Below, in pieces: positions 17,447-26,752 of a stretch of 54,132 nucleotides of DNA; position 1 is the stretch's first letter; each line of letters begins with the position of its first letter. The notes under the pieces were generated by a model. That model saw nothing but the letters and a program-made list of their open reading frames with translations, was not told the DNA's origin and made no database searches. Made by a program: the position numbers and the translations under genes. The DNA is from JAAEUB01 sp964550345 (GTDB taxonomy: Bacteria; Pseudomonadota; Alphaproteobacteria; Rhodobacterales; Rhodobacteraceae), in contig CAZJYZ010000018.1 of the NCBI GenBank assembly GCA_964550345.1, forward strand, positions 1-54,132, in the 5' to 3' direction.

Positions 17447-18963
17447 ACCTAGCCTTGTGGCTGGAGCGTATCGCCGCCACCCACGGCGAGCGCCCGGCGC
17501 TGTTTCTGGGCAAAAAGCAGGTGGCGGATTACGCTGGGTTCCACCGCAAAGCCAGCGGACTTGCTGGCGCGTTGGTGGCGCAGGGCGTGCAACCCGGCGA
17601 CCGGGTAGCGATCTTCATGAAGAACTGCCCCGAATACCTCGTCGCCTTTTATGGTATCTGGGCAGCAGGTGCCGCTGCGGTGCCGATCAACGGCAAATTA
17701 CATGCCAAAGAAGCCGCCTGGATCATCGAAAATTCCGGCGCCACATTGTGTTTCGTCACGCCCGAGCTTGCGCTGGAGCTGTCCGGTGAAACCGGCGCCA
17801 CGCTTGTGGACGCTTTGAGCGGCGACTTTGAAGCCATGTGCGATCAGGCCGCGCACCCCGTCGTGGCGCGAGCCGCAGATGATCTGGCCTGGCTGTTTTA
17901 CACCTCCGGCACCACTGGTCAGCCCAAAGGTGTGTATATCACCCACCGCATGCTGGCGGTGATGAGCCTTTGTTTTCAGGTGGATGCGGATGAGGTGCAA
18001 TCCGAAGACACAGCGCTCTACGCCGCCCCGATGAGCCACGGTGCGGGCATTTACAACATGTTGCATGTACTGCAAGGCGCGCGCCATGTCTGCCCGGTTT
18101 CGGGCGGTTTTGACGAGGCTGAGATATTTGATCTGGCGCGTCATCATGGCCGCGTCCACATGTTTGCAGCCCCGACCATGGTCAAACGCATGACCCAGAT
18201 CGCGCGAGACAAGGGCGAAACCGGCGAGGGCCTGCGCTCAGTCGTATATGCGGGCGGACCGATGTATCTGACGGATATCGTCGAAGCGGTTGACTATTTT
18301 GGACCCATTTTCCTGCAAATCTACGGGCAGGGGGAATGCCCCATGGGCATCACCGTTTTGCCACGTGATGAGGTGGCCGAGCGCAGCCACCCACGTTGGC
18401 GCGAACGCCTCAGTTCAGTTGGTCGGGCGCAATCAGCAACCGAGGTCGCCATTGGCGACGACAAAGGCAATATCCTGCCCCCCGGCGAACATGGCGAAAT
18501 TCTGGTGCGCGGCGATATGGTCATGCCCGGCTACTGGAACAACCCCGAAGCCACCGCCAAAACACTGGTCAATGGCTGGCTAATGACCGGCGATATGGGG
18601 TTCATGGACGAAGACGGCTATGTCACCCTGCAGGACCGTTCAAAAGACATGATCATTTCGGGCGGTAGCAATATCTATCCGCGTGAGGTGGAAGAGGTGT
18701 TGTTGACCCACAAGGATGTGGCCGAGGTTTCGGTTGTGGGACGCAAAAATGACGAATGGGGCGAGGACGTGGTCGCTTTTGTGGTGCCCGGCTCCGGCGT
18801 TACCCTTGATGAGGCTGCATTGGATGCACATTGCCTGGAGCATATCGCCCGTTTTAAGCGGCCCAAGGCTTACTTCACCCTGTCGCAACTGCCCAAAAAC
18901 AACTATGGCAAGGTCCTGAAAAAGGATTTGCGTGCCCAATTGGAGGACATGAAAAATGACTGA
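17443..18963 (+). CDS. AMP-forming acyl-CoA synthetase
   Basis: Activates a carboxylic acid to its CoA ester through an acyl-adenylate, 506 residues. Motifs are WLFYTSGTTGQPKGV (phosphate loop), YGQGECPMG, WLMTGDMGFMDEDGYVTLQDR, KDMIISGGSNIYPREVEEVL and the C-terminal catalytic Lys in NNYGKVLKKDLR. The family covers medium- and long-chain fatty acids, aromatic acids and others, and the substrate cannot be fixed from sequence. It starts inside the thiolase stop (ATGA) and overlaps the next gene by 8 bp, so the three are translationally coupled. Confidence 0.93.
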   Translation: MNLALWLERIAATHGERPALFLGKKQVADYAGFHRKASGLAGALVAQGVQPGDRVAIFMKNCPEYLVAFYGIWAAGAAAVPINGKLHAKEAAWIIENSGATLCFVTPELALELSGETGATLVDALSGDFEAMCDQAAHPVVARAADDLAWLFYTSGTTGQPKGVYITHRMLAVMSLCFQVDADEVQSEDTALYAAPMSHGAGIYNMLHVLQGARHVCPVSGGFDEAEIFDLARHHGRVHMFAAPTMVKRMTQIARDKGETGEGLRSVVYAGGPMYLTDIVEAVDYFGPIFLQIYGQGECPMGITVLPRDEVAERSHPRWRERLSSVGRAQSATEVAIGDDKGNILPPGEHGEILVRGDMVMPGYWNNPEATAKTLVNGWLMTGDMGFMDEDGYVTLQDRSKDMIISGGSNIYPREVEEVLLTHKDVAEVSVVGRKNDEWGEDVVAFVVPGSGVTLDEAALDAHCLEHIARFKRPKAYFTLSQLPKNNYGKVLKKDLRAQLEDMKND

Positions 18964-19759
18964 TCTGACAGGAAAGACCGCTTTAGTAACCGGCTCGGCA
19001 CAAGGGATCGGATTGGCGATAGCCACGGCACTCGCGGGCGCCGGCGCGCGCATTGCCGTACACGGGCTGCCGGGCGAAGCCGCCGCCGCCGAAGCCTGCA
19101 AGGCACTCTTGGCTGCCGGCGCGCCCGAGGCCAAGTTCTTCGGCCATGATGTTTCAAACCCGGAAGCTATCACCACCCTTGCCGAGGAGGTTGCCGAATG
19201 GGGCGGAGCGGACATTCTGGTCAATAATGCCGGAATTCAGCACACTGCGGCTCTGTCCGACATGCCCCCGGAAAAATGGGAGGCGATTATCGCCATCAAT
19301 CTCTCATCCGCCTTTTACACCATGCGCGCCATGATGCCGGAAATGGCGCGGCGCGGCTATGGCCGGGTTGTCAACATCGCCTCGGTGCATGGGCTGGTGG
19401 CCTCAAAGGAAAAAACGCCCTATGTGGCTGCCAAGTTCGGGCTGGTGGGCCTCAGCAGGGTGGCCGCCCTTGAATATGCCGCCGAGGGCGACAAGGCGTT
19501 GGGTGGCGTGACGGTCAATTGTATTGCGCCGGGCTGGACGGAAACCGCGCTGATCGCCCCGCAGATCGAGGCACGCGCGGCAGCCCATGGCGGCGACCGC
19601 GACGCTGGCATTGCCGACATGCTGGCAGAAAAGCAGCCGTCGCAACGTATCTCGGATCCGTCCGAAATCGGCGCACTTGCCCTGTGGTTATGCGCACCAA
19701 TCGCCCATAATGTGACGGGTACGACCATTCCGATAGACGGTGGCTGGACCGCGCAATAG
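18956..19759 (+). CDS. short-chain dehydrogenase, 3-hydroxybutyrate dehydrogenase-like
   Basis: NAD-dependent oxidoreductase of 267 residues. It shows TGxxxGIG as TGSAQGIG (residues 12-19), NNAG, and the catalytic Ser...Tyr-x3-Lys as VVNIASVHGLVAS ... PYVAAKFG. The combination of NIAS.HGLVAS and YVAAKFGLVGLSRVAALEYA matches D-3-hydroxybutyrate dehydrogenases, so oxidation of a 3-hydroxy acid is likely. The C-terminal substrate region contains a nonstandard Ala-rich stretch (EARAAAHGGDRDAG). It closes the thiolase-ligase operon. Confidence 0.88.
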   Translation: MTDLTGKTALVTGSAQGIGLAIATALAGAGARIAVHGLPGEAAAAEACKALLAAGAPEAKFFGHDVSNPEAITTLAEEVAEWGGADILVNNAGIQHTAALSDMPPEKWEAIIAINLSSAFYTMRAMMPEMARRGYGRVVNIASVHGLVASKEKTPYVAAKFGLVGLSRVAALEYAAEGDKALGGVTVNCIAPGWTETALIAPQIEARAAAHGGDRDAGIADMLAEKQPSQRISDPSEIGALALWLCAPIAHNVTGTTIPIDGGWTAQ

Positions 19760-19824
19760 ACCCGATTGAACCTTTTACCTCATCTGGCGCACTCTATTAG
19801 GAAGCGACAGATTGTGGACAGGGT

Positions 19825-20373
19825 ATGGATAAGGAAAAAGCACTAGAGGCATATTTGGTGGCCGCCGCCCGACTGGGCGAGCGGGCATCGATGGCGCAAC
19901 TGGTCAATCTGCGCGGCCCACGCCTGATGTCTCACGCCATACGGTTGCTCGGGGATGCCGAACATGCCCGTGATGTTGTGCAGGACGCCTGGATCGAAAT
20001 TCTGCGCGGTCTTGGCGGTTTACGCGACGATGCGGCGTTTTTGCCATGGGCATTGCGCATCGTCACCCGCCGGGTGGCACGCGTAATCCGCTCTCGTCAA
20101 AAAGACCGGAAACTGGCAGGGGATTTTGCCGCCGAGGCTGAAACCACAACGCCCGAAGCAGGGACCAACGCGGTGGAGGCTGCCGAAGTACGACGTGCCA
20201 TCGCCAGCTTGCCCCCGGATCAGGCCGCTACTATCGCTTTGTTTTATCTGGAAGATATGTCCGTCGCTGAAGTGGCCCTGGCCCTCGACGTGCCGGTGGG
20301 AACAATCAAAACAAGGCTCATGCATGCGCGCAGGAAGCTGCGCGCGATACTTGAAAGGGAAGAAAATGGATAA
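19825..20373 (+). CDS. ECF-type RNA polymerase sigma factor
   Basis: A 182-residue sigma-70 family factor with region 2 (about residues 20-90, including DAEHARDVVQDAWIEILRGL) and region 4 (about 120-175, RRAIASLPPDQAATIALFYLEDMSVAEVALALDVPVGTIKTRLMHARRKL). It overlaps by 8 bp the gene for a small membrane protein that probably acts as its partner. The 65-bp upstream gap is too short to point to a clear promoter. Confidence 0.9.
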   Translation: MDKEKALEAYLVAAARLGERASMAQLVNLRGPRLMSHAIRLLGDAEHARDVVQDAWIEILRGLGGLRDDAAFLPWALRIVTRRVARVIRSRQKDRKLAGDFAAEAETTTPEAGTNAVEAAEVRRAIASLPPDQAATIALFYLEDMSVAEVALALDVPVGTIKTRLMHARRKLRAILEREENG

Positions 20374-20737
20374 ACTTGACAGTTTAATCAAAGAGGCGCT
20401 GGAAGGCGAAGACACTGAAATCTTGGCACAAACTGAACCTCTGGGCTGGTTCGCCCTCGGGCTTAGCCAGTTCAGGGGCAAGTTGGGCTGGATCACATGG
20501 GTGATAATGATCGTACAAACGACCCTGTTTCTGGCCGGCGTCTGGTGTGCAGTGAATTTCTTCGCCGCGGCAGATATGTTGCTTGCCCTGAAATGGGGGA
20601 TCTCTGCCAGCTTCCTGTTGCTTGCAGGCCTGTCTATGAAACTCAGCATCATGCCGCAAATGCAGGCGGATCGGGTAATTCGTGAACTCAAGCGCGTCGA
20701 ATTGATGCTTGCCAAATCGGGTGCCGCTGCAAAATAG
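20366..20737 (+). CDS. DUF6768-like membrane protein, probable sigma-factor partner
   Basis: A 123-residue protein with a cytoplasmic N terminus (about residues 1-40) and two hydrophobic helices (about 43-66 and 72-94), ending in a charged helix (ADRVIRELKRVELMLAKSG). The start overlaps the sigma-factor gene by 8 bp, so the two are co-translated. An anti-sigma role is suggested by position, but the fold is not that of the common ZAS-type anti-sigma factors. Family assignment is from memory. Confidence 0.7.
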   Translation: MDKLDSLIKEALEGEDTEILAQTEPLGWFALGLSQFRGKLGWITWVIMIVQTTLFLAGVWCAVNFFAAADMLLALKWGISASFLLLAGLSMKLSIMPQMQADRVIRELKRVELMLAKSGAAAK

Positions 20738-20745
20738 CGGCGCCC

Positions 20746-20792
20746 CTTCATCTTGGCTAAATACCTCGGGGGTCCGGGGGCAGCGCCCCCGG
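20746..20792. repeat. Rhodobacterales intergenic repeat, copy 2 (terminator-like)
   Basis: CTTCATCTTGGCTAAATACC is followed by a GC-rich hairpin, CCGGGGGC with GCCCCCGG. The first part matches the reverse complement of the copy at 1328-1360. It lies between the convergent ends of the sigma-factor operon and acs, where a bidirectional terminator is expected. Confidence 0.6.
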
Positions 20793-20825
20793 CCTGTTGT
20801 CCCGCGTCAGCGGGGCGAGATCCTG

Positions 20826-22769
20826 TTACTTGTTCATTCGGTCCCGGATCAGATCGTCGACCACGGCGGGTTCCGCCAGGGTCGAAGTATCGCCGAGCGC
20901 GTCATAATCGTTGGCCGCAATCTTGCGCAGGATCCGGCGCATGATTTTGCCAGAGCGGGTTTTCGGCAGACCCGGCGCCCATTGGATCAGATCGGGTTTG
21001 GCAATGGGGCCGATTTCCTTGCGTACATGGTCGGACAGCTCTTTGCGCAATTCATCGGCATATTCCTCACCGGCCATCAAAGTGACATAGGCATAGATAC
21101 CTTGCCCTTTGATGTCATGGGGGTAGCCCACCACGGCAGCCTCAGAGACTTTCGGGTGTGAAACCAGCGCGCTTTCCACCTCCGCGGTGCCCATGCGGTG
21201 ACCGGACACGTTCAGCACGTCATCGGTGCGCCCGGTGATCCAGTAATAGCCGTCTTCATCTCTGCGGCAGCCATCTTCGGGGAAGTAATATCCCTTATGG
21301 GCCTGGAAATAGGTGGCGATAAAGCGGTCGTGGTCGCCGTAAACCGTGCGCATCTGCCCGGGCCAGCTGTCTTTGAAGGCCAGCACGCCTTCGGCCACGG
21401 TCTCGGTGATCTCGGCCGAGGTCATAGGGTCCAGAACCACCGGCTGCACGCCAAAAAACGGTACGGTCGCCGCACCGGGTTTGGTTGGAATGGCACCGGG
21501 GATCGGGGTCAGCATATGTCCGCCGGTTTCGGTCTGCCACCAGGTGTCAACGATGGGGCAGGTGCCACCTCCAACCACTTCGTTATACCAGTTCCAGGCC
21601 TCCGGGTTGATCGGCTCGCCCACCGTTCCCAGCACCTTTAGGCTGCTAAGGTCGTGTTTTTCCACCCATTCGGGCCCCTGTGCCATCAATGCACGCAAGG
21701 CGGTGGGGGCGGTATAGAATTGATTAACCTTGTGTTTTTCACACACGGCCCAGAAACGGCCAGCATCGGGGTAGGTCGGCACCCCTTCGAACATCAGCGT
21801 GATGGCACCATTAGCCATGGGGCCGTAGACGATATAGCTGTGGCCGGTAACCCAGCCGACATCCGCTGTGCACCAGTAAATGTCCCCGTCATGATAATCG
21901 AAGACATATTCATGGGTGATTGACGCCCAGAGCAAATACCCGCCCGTGGTGTGGACCACGCCTTTGGGTTTACCGGTTGAGCCCGAGGTATAAAGAATGA
22001 ACAGCGGGTCTTCCGCATTCATCGGAACCGGGGGGCAATTGACCGAAACCTTGGCCATGCGCTCTTCGTAGACAAAGTCGCGCCCTTCTTTCATGGCCAC
22101 ATCGCCGCCTGTGCGGGTAACCACGAGGGTTTTCACGTCGCCAGAAATGTCCAGCGCGGCGTCCACATTCGATTTCAGAGGCGTGTTGCGCCCACCGCGT
22201 GGGGCCTCATCCGCCGTTACTACCAGCGACGCGCCACAATCGGAAATCCGGCTGGCCAGCGCTTCGGGGCTGAAACCGGCAAACACGATGGAGTGCACGG
22301 CCCCGATGCGTGCGCAGGCCAGCATGGCGAAGGCTGCTTCCGGGATCATCGGCATGTAAAGCACAACCCGGTCGCCTTTGCCGACGCCCAGGGTTTTGTA
22401 AACATTGGCAAGTTTCTGAACTTCGACCGACAATTCGCCGTAAGTAATGGCCTTGTCCACTTCCGGGTCATCGCTTTCCCAGATAATCGCGGTTTGGTCG
22501 GCACGTTCGGGCAGGTGGCGGTCGATGCAATTGGCCGAGACATTCAGCTCGCCATCCTCAAACCATTTGATCGACACGTCCGGGTATTCGAACGTTGTGT
22601 TCTTGATGATCGTCGGTGCCTTGATCCAGTCAAGGCGCCCGGCCTGCTCGGCCCAGAAGCTTTCCGGGTCAGCTACGGAAGCTGCATACATTTCCTTATA
22701 CTTTGCCGCATCAATCTTGGCATTGGCGACAAATTCGGGCGAGGGGGGATATGTGATAATTTCGGACAT
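20826..22769 (-). CDS. acs: acetyl-CoA synthetase
   Basis: Converts acetate, ATP and CoA to acetyl-CoA, 647 residues, the normal length. Clear motifs are FILYTSGSTGKPKGVVHT, YWCTADVGWVTGHSY, WWQTETGGHMLTPIPG, the Arg-rich WITGRTDDVLNVSGHR, and the C-terminal PKTRSGKIMRRILRKIA with the Lys that is acetylated in other Acs proteins. It lies directly downstream of a Liv-type ABC operon and in the neighbourhood of an ScfR-like regulator, all consistent with short-chain acid use. Confidence 0.96.
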   Translation of the reverse strand: MSEIITYPPSPEFVANAKIDAAKYKEMYAASVADPESFWAEQAGRLDWIKAPTIIKNTTFEYPDVSIKWFEDGELNVSANCIDRHLPERADQTAIIWESDDPEVDKAITYGELSVEVQKLANVYKTLGVGKGDRVVLYMPMIPEAAFAMLACARIGAVHSIVFAGFSPEALASRISDCGASLVVTADEAPRGGRNTPLKSNVDAALDISGDVKTLVVTRTGGDVAMKEGRDFVYEERMAKVSVNCPPVPMNAEDPLFILYTSGSTGKPKGVVHTTGGYLLWASITHEYVFDYHDGDIYWCTADVGWVTGHSYIVYGPMANGAITLMFEGVPTYPDAGRFWAVCEKHKVNQFYTAPTALRALMAQGPEWVEKHDLSSLKVLGTVGEPINPEAWNWYNEVVGGGTCPIVDTWWQTETGGHMLTPIPGAIPTKPGAATVPFFGVQPVVLDPMTSAEITETVAEGVLAFKDSWPGQMRTVYGDHDRFIATYFQAHKGYYFPEDGCRRDEDGYYWITGRTDDVLNVSGHRMGTAEVESALVSHPKVSEAAVVGYPHDIKGQGIYAYVTLMAGEEYADELRKELSDHVRKEIGPIAKPDLIQWAPGLPKTRSGKIMRRILRKIAANDYDALGDTSTLAEPAVVDDLIRDRMNK

Positions 22770-22872
22770 GCTATAGCCTTTTGTGGTCGAGTGTTTGGGG
22801 CCGGTTAACCCAATTCTTTGCAGCCGGATAGAAACGGGGCAAGCCTATACGTCTCAGGGCCGCGGTCAACTT

Positions 22873-22900
22873 GCTTTCAGCCAGGGCTCCGGCTGAAAGC
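22873..22900. terminator. 10-bp hairpin between the liv-type operon and acs
   Basis: GCTTTCAGCC, 8 nt, GGCTGAAAGC is a perfect 10-bp inverted repeat 8 nt past the end of the livF-like gene. There is no T-run on the minus strand, so it may separate the ABC operon from acs by partial termination or by protecting the 3' end. Confidence 0.55.
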
Positions 22901-22907
22901 GTAACGA

Positions 22908-23639
22908 TCAGATAGCCAGATATTCGTGCCGCAATTCTTCGTTTTCCAAAACCTCTTGGGCGGTGCCGTCAAAAACGACCGTTCCCGTGTCAAGAATTAC
23001 GGCGCGGTCAGCCAGCTCAAGCGCACGAACCGCGTTTTGCTCAACAATCACCGTGGTAATGCCCTGTTCCTTGATGACGTTCAGAGTTTTTTCAATCTCG
23101 TCGACGATTACAGGGGCCAGCCCCTCATAGGGTTCGTCCAGCAACAGGACTTTCAGGTCGCGCGCCAGAGCCCTTGCAACGGCCAGCATCTGCTGTTCCC
23201 CACCCGAAAGTGTAGTGCCTTCCTGCTTGCGGCGTTCCTTGAGGCGTGGGAACAGGTCATAGATCCGGTCAAGCGACCAGCCCACGGGTTCCGCGATCTG
23301 CGCCAACTGGATGTTTTCCTCGACCGTAAGCCCCTGAATGATACGCCGGTCCTCGGGCACCAGGCCAATGCCGGATTGTGCTGCCTCATGGGACTTCATC
23401 GTGTGGATTTTTTGATGATCCAGCCAAATCTCACCATGTGTCAGCATCGGATCGGCCAGACGCGCAATGGCGCGTAAGGTCGAAGTTTTGCCAGCACCGT
23501 TGCGCCCCAGAAGGGCAAGAATTTCGCCTTCCTGCACGTTCAAGCTGACACCTTGCACAATGTAGCTTTCGCCGTAATATGCGTGCAGGTCCCACACCGA
23601 AAAATAGCTGGGGGCGTTCGCGTTCGGGTTCTTTTTCAT
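22908..23639 (-). CDS. branched-chain-type ABC transporter ATPase, LivF type
   Basis: Second ATPase of a hydrophobic-amino-acid-type importer, 243 residues. Walker A LLGRNGAGKTS, signature LSGGEQQMLAVARAL, Walker B VLLLDEPYEGLAP and the H-loop region are intact. It is the last of five genes with the same orientation: binding protein, LivH, LivM, LivG and LivF types. The transported compound is probably not settled by family, since this family also carries amides, urea and short-chain acids. Confidence 0.92.
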   Translation of the reverse strand: MKKNPNANAPSYFSVWDLHAYYGESYIVQGVSLNVQEGEILALLGRNGAGKTSTLRAIARLADPMLTHGEIWLDHQKIHTMKSHEAAQSGIGLVPEDRRIIQGLTVEENIQLAQIAEPVGWSLDRIYDLFPRLKERRKQEGTTLSGGEQQMLAVARALARDLKVLLLDEPYEGLAPVIVDEIEKTLNVIKEQGITTVIVEQNAVRALELADRAVILDTGTVVFDGTAQEVLENEELRHEYLAI

Positions 23640-23651
23640 CTTCAGTCTTCC

Positions 23652-24410
23652 TTACGCAGCGGCTTCGCCCAGATAGGCCTCTTTGACCTTCGGGTGGCCC
23701 TTGATCTTTTCAGGTGTATCTTCGACCAGCGGCGTGCCCTGTGCCAGAACCGTGATACGGTCGGCCAGTGAAAACACCACATGCATGTCATGTTCAATGA
23801 TGGCCATGGTGATGTCACGCTGTTCCATAATCTGTTTCAACAGATCGATGGTCCTGTTGGTATTGGCGCGCGCCATACCGGCCGTGGGTTCGTCCAGAAG
23901 CAGCAGCTTTGGCTCTTGCACCAGACACATCGCCATTTCCAGGCGCCGTTTGTCCCCACGTGAAAGCGAAGCCGCGTGCATATTGCGTTTATCGGCCATG
24001 TTGACCTCTTCCAGCGATGCCATTGCCCTGTCAATCACCTCGGATTCGTGGGCGACGGTCTCAAAAGGGTGTAGCCTGAAAGAACCGTCGCGTTTGGCGA
24101 AAACCGGGATCAGCATGTTTTCCAGCACATTCAGATCACCGAAGATTTCAGGTGTCTGGAAAACCCGCGATATGCCCATCTGGTTGATCTCGTGCGGCGT
24201 GCGCCCAAGCACTGACTGCCCCTGAAACAGGACCGAGCCTGTATCGGGCATCAGTTTGCCCACAAGGCAGTTCAGCAGGGTGGATTTGCCCGCCCCGTTT
24301 GGGCCGATGATGGCATGAACGGTGTTCTCCTTAATGCTGAGGTTGACATCCCCCAGCGCCTGAAGGCCACCGAAACGTTTTCCGACATCTTTGACTTCAA
24401 GGATTCCCAT
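23652..24410 (-). CDS. branched-chain-type ABC transporter ATPase, LivG type
   Basis: First ATPase of the importer, 252 residues, with Walker A IGPNGAGKST and Walker B LLLLDEPTAGM. The signature loop reads LSRGDKRRLE rather than the usual LSxGEQRRLE, so the Glu-Gln pair is Asp-Lys. That change is visible in the DNA and is worth noting because this loop contacts ATP. The gene sits 12 bp upstream of the LivF-type gene and 3 bp after the LivM-type gene. Confidence 0.92.
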   Translation of the reverse strand: MGILEVKDVGKRFGGLQALGDVNLSIKENTVHAIIGPNGAGKSTLLNCLVGKLMPDTGSVLFQGQSVLGRTPHEINQMGISRVFQTPEIFGDLNVLENMLIPVFAKRDGSFRLHPFETVAHESEVIDRAMASLEEVNMADKRNMHAASLSRGDKRRLEMAMCLVQEPKLLLLDEPTAGMARANTNRTIDLLKQIMEQRDITMAIIEHDMHVVFSLADRITVLAQGTPLVEDTPEKIKGHPKVKEAYLGEAAA

Positions 24411-24413
24411 GGT

Positions 24414-25637
24414 TCAGAACTCCTCTTTCTCGCCAACATAGGCGACGTGTTCCGGGTGGTGTTCAGGATCGTCGCCCTTGGGGGTTTTGTCCCGTTTGAA
24501 TAGTTTGGCGACGCGTTGACCGCCTTCGACCAGCCCACCGGGCAGGAAGATGACAACCATCATGAACAACAGGCCCAGCGTCAGGTGCCAGCCTTTGCCG
24601 ACAAAAGGATGTACGATGGTGACAAGGAAATCTTCCATCCCGTCGGGCAACCAGGCAAACCAGCCATGAAGAACGTTGTCGTTGATCTTCGAGAAGATGT
24701 TTTCAAAGTACTTGATGAAACCTGCCCCAAGAATGGGGCCCATTAGCGTGCCCGCGCCGCCGAGGATGGTCATCAAGACAACCTCGCCCGACGCTGTCCA
24801 TTGCATACGTTCCGCGCCAGCAAGCGGATCCATTGCCGCCAGAAGACCGCCAGCCAACCCGGCATACATGCCCGAGATCACAAAGGCTGAAAGCATATAG
24901 GGACGGGTATTGATGCCGGTATAATTCAGGCGCGTCTGGTTGGTTTTGATCGAACGAAGCATCAGGCCGAAGGGTGAGCGGAAGATGCGCAGGCTCAGAT
25001 AAAAGGCTGCGATGGCAATGATGGCTGTGAAGTAATACCCGTTGTTAAAGGTAAACTGCCAGTCGCCGATATTCAGCTTGGTGCTTTGGTTCATGACGAT
25101 GCCAAAGAAATGCGGGCTGTTAGGTTCATTCGCGCCCAGCAAGACCTGCGCGTCTGAGGTGTAGACCTGCAGACCAGTTTCCCCGTTGGTGATCGGGGTG
25201 AACACGGAATAGGCCAGATTGTATGACATCTGGGCAAAGGCCAGCGTTAGAATGGAAAAGTAGATGCCCGAACGGCGCAGCGAGATGAAGCCGATGAAGA
25301 GGGCAAACACCCCTGATGTGACGATTGCCAGCGGCAGGCCCCAGATTACATTGTAATCCAAGAGCTTGTACATCCAGACCACGGTGTAGGACCCGACACC
25401 CAGAAAGGCTGCGTGACCGAAGGAAAGATAGCCGGTCAGGCCGAACAGGATATTGAACCCGATGGCGAAGATGCCAAAGATGGCAAAGCGCTGCATCAGA
25501 TCGGGATAGCCCGCGTTGAACTGCGCCAGGCCTGAGCTTTCGGGGAAGGGCTGCAGCAGGATCGGTGTGGCCATTGTCAGGAAGATGACAATGAACAAAA
25601 AGCGGGTGTCTTTTGCAGAAAGTCCGAGGATTTTCAT
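24414..25637 (-). CDS. branched-chain-type ABC transporter permease, LivM type
   Basis: Inner-membrane subunit of 407 residues with about ten hydrophobic helices. Family marks include FNILFGLTGYLSFGHAAFLGVGSY near residue 60 and the long loop around SPFGLMLRSIKTNQTRLNYTGIN. The C terminus carries a soluble tail of about 35 residues rich in charged residues (KGDDPEHHPEH). It lies 3 bp downstream of the LivH-type gene, consistent with one transcript. Confidence 0.9.
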   Translation of the reverse strand: MKILGLSAKDTRFLFIVIFLTMATPILLQPFPESSGLAQFNAGYPDLMQRFAIFGIFAIGFNILFGLTGYLSFGHAAFLGVGSYTVVWMYKLLDYNVIWGLPLAIVTSGVFALFIGFISLRRSGIYFSILTLAFAQMSYNLAYSVFTPITNGETGLQVYTSDAQVLLGANEPNSPHFFGIVMNQSTKLNIGDWQFTFNNGYYFTAIIAIAAFYLSLRIFRSPFGLMLRSIKTNQTRLNYTGINTRPYMLSAFVISGMYAGLAGGLLAAMDPLAGAERMQWTASGEVVLMTILGGAGTLMGPILGAGFIKYFENIFSKINDNVLHGWFAWLPDGMEDFLVTIVHPFVGKGWHLTLGLLFMMVVIFLPGGLVEGGQRVAKLFKRDKTPKGDDPEHHPEHVAYVGEKEEF

Positions 25638-25640
25638 GCC

Positions 25641-26672
25641 TTATTCCTCCATCACGCCGGCACGGCCCATAAGGCCCCGCGGACGGGTCAGCAAAATGAT
25701 GATGGCGACGAGGTAAAGAATAACCTGGTCAATACCGGGGATGATGGCTTTGACCTCGTTCATGGAAGCAAAGCTTTGCAGGATGCCCAGCAGGAAACCT
25801 GCCAGTACGGCGCCGGGTAGGGACCCCATGCCGCCAACGACCACAACCACGAAGCTGAGCACTAGAAAATCCATGCCCATATGATAATTCGGCGCCAGTA
25901 TTGGCGCGTACATCACGCCCGCCAGCCCGGCAACAGCCGCAGCGATGCCAAACATGATGGTAAAACGTTTGTCGATATTGATACCCAAAAGGCCCACGGT
26001 TTCCCGGTCCGCCATGCCTGCGCGTACCACCATTCCGAAGGTGGTAAATCTGAGGAAGGCAAAGACGCCCGAAATCAGGATTGCAGAAAACAGGAAGTAT
26101 ACCAGTCGCCAATAGGGATAGATGATCGCATTTGGCTCAAACCCGACCATGACACCAAAATCAAGCGCACCGCGAAAGGCATCCGGTGCGGGGCTCTGGA
26201 TCGGATTGGCACCGTAGAAATACTTGACGATTTCCTGCAATACGATCGCCAGCCCGAAAGTCACTAGAATTTGGTCTGCATGGGGGCGTTTGTAGAAATG
26301 CTTGATCAGGCCACGCTCCATGACAAAGCCAACGATGATCATAATCGGAATGGCAAAAATGATTGCCAGAGGCACGGACCAGTCGATCATTGCGGCGCTG
26401 AATTCCGGGCCAAACCAGCTTTCCAGATACGGCACATCGACCTTGAGTGGATTGCCAAGGAAATCCTTCTGAGTTTCGTCTATCACCTGAAAAGACAGGC
26501 TGAACAATCGTTGCAGCGTCACGGCACAAAAAGCACCGATCATAAACAATGCCCCGTGGGCGAAGTTAACGACACCAAGAGTGCCGAAAATCAATGTCAG
26601 CCCCAGCGCAATCAACGCATAGGCCGACCCCTTGTCCAATCCGTTCAGAATTTGAAGGAAGATTGCGTCCAT
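25641..26672 (-). CDS. branched-chain-type ABC transporter permease, LivH type
   Basis: Inner-membrane subunit of 343 residues. The N terminus (LNGLDKGSAYALIALGLTLIFGTLGVVNFAHGALFM) is diagnostic for LivH permeases. A family-typical EAA-like loop appears as RAGMADRETVGLLGINI. Residues about 60-95 form a longer first loop than in E. coli LivH. It follows the binding-protein gene after an 80-bp gap that contains a strong hairpin. Confidence 0.9.
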   Translation of the reverse strand: MDAIFLQILNGLDKGSAYALIALGLTLIFGTLGVVNFAHGALFMIGAFCAVTLQRLFSLSFQVIDETQKDFLGNPLKVDVPYLESWFGPEFSAAMIDWSVPLAIIFAIPIMIIVGFVMERGLIKHFYKRPHADQILVTFGLAIVLQEIVKYFYGANPIQSPAPDAFRGALDFGVMVGFEPNAIIYPYWRLVYFLFSAILISGVFAFLRFTTFGMVVRAGMADRETVGLLGINIDKRFTIMFGIAAAVAGLAGVMYAPILAPNYHMGMDFLVLSFVVVVVGGMGSLPGAVLAGFLLGILQSFASMNEVKAIIPGIDQVILYLVAIIILLTRPRGLMGRAGVMEE

Positions 26673-26702
26673 GTTCCCACCCTGTATCCGTTAGCCGCGT
26701 CC

Positions 26703-26736
26703 GTGTAGGAAGGGCGGGGAGAACCCCGCCCTACAC
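26703..26736 (-). terminator. strong hairpin after the Liv-type binding-protein gene
   Basis: AGGGCGGGG, 4 nt, CCCCGCCCT gives a 9-bp stem, extended by GTGTA/TACAC around a small bulge. It lies between the binding-protein stop and the LivH-type start, mirroring the hairpin at 5233-5259. Partial termination or 3'-end protection of the abundant binding-protein mRNA is the likely role. Confidence 0.55.
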
Positions 26737-26752
26737 TCAGTTTGTATTGCGC

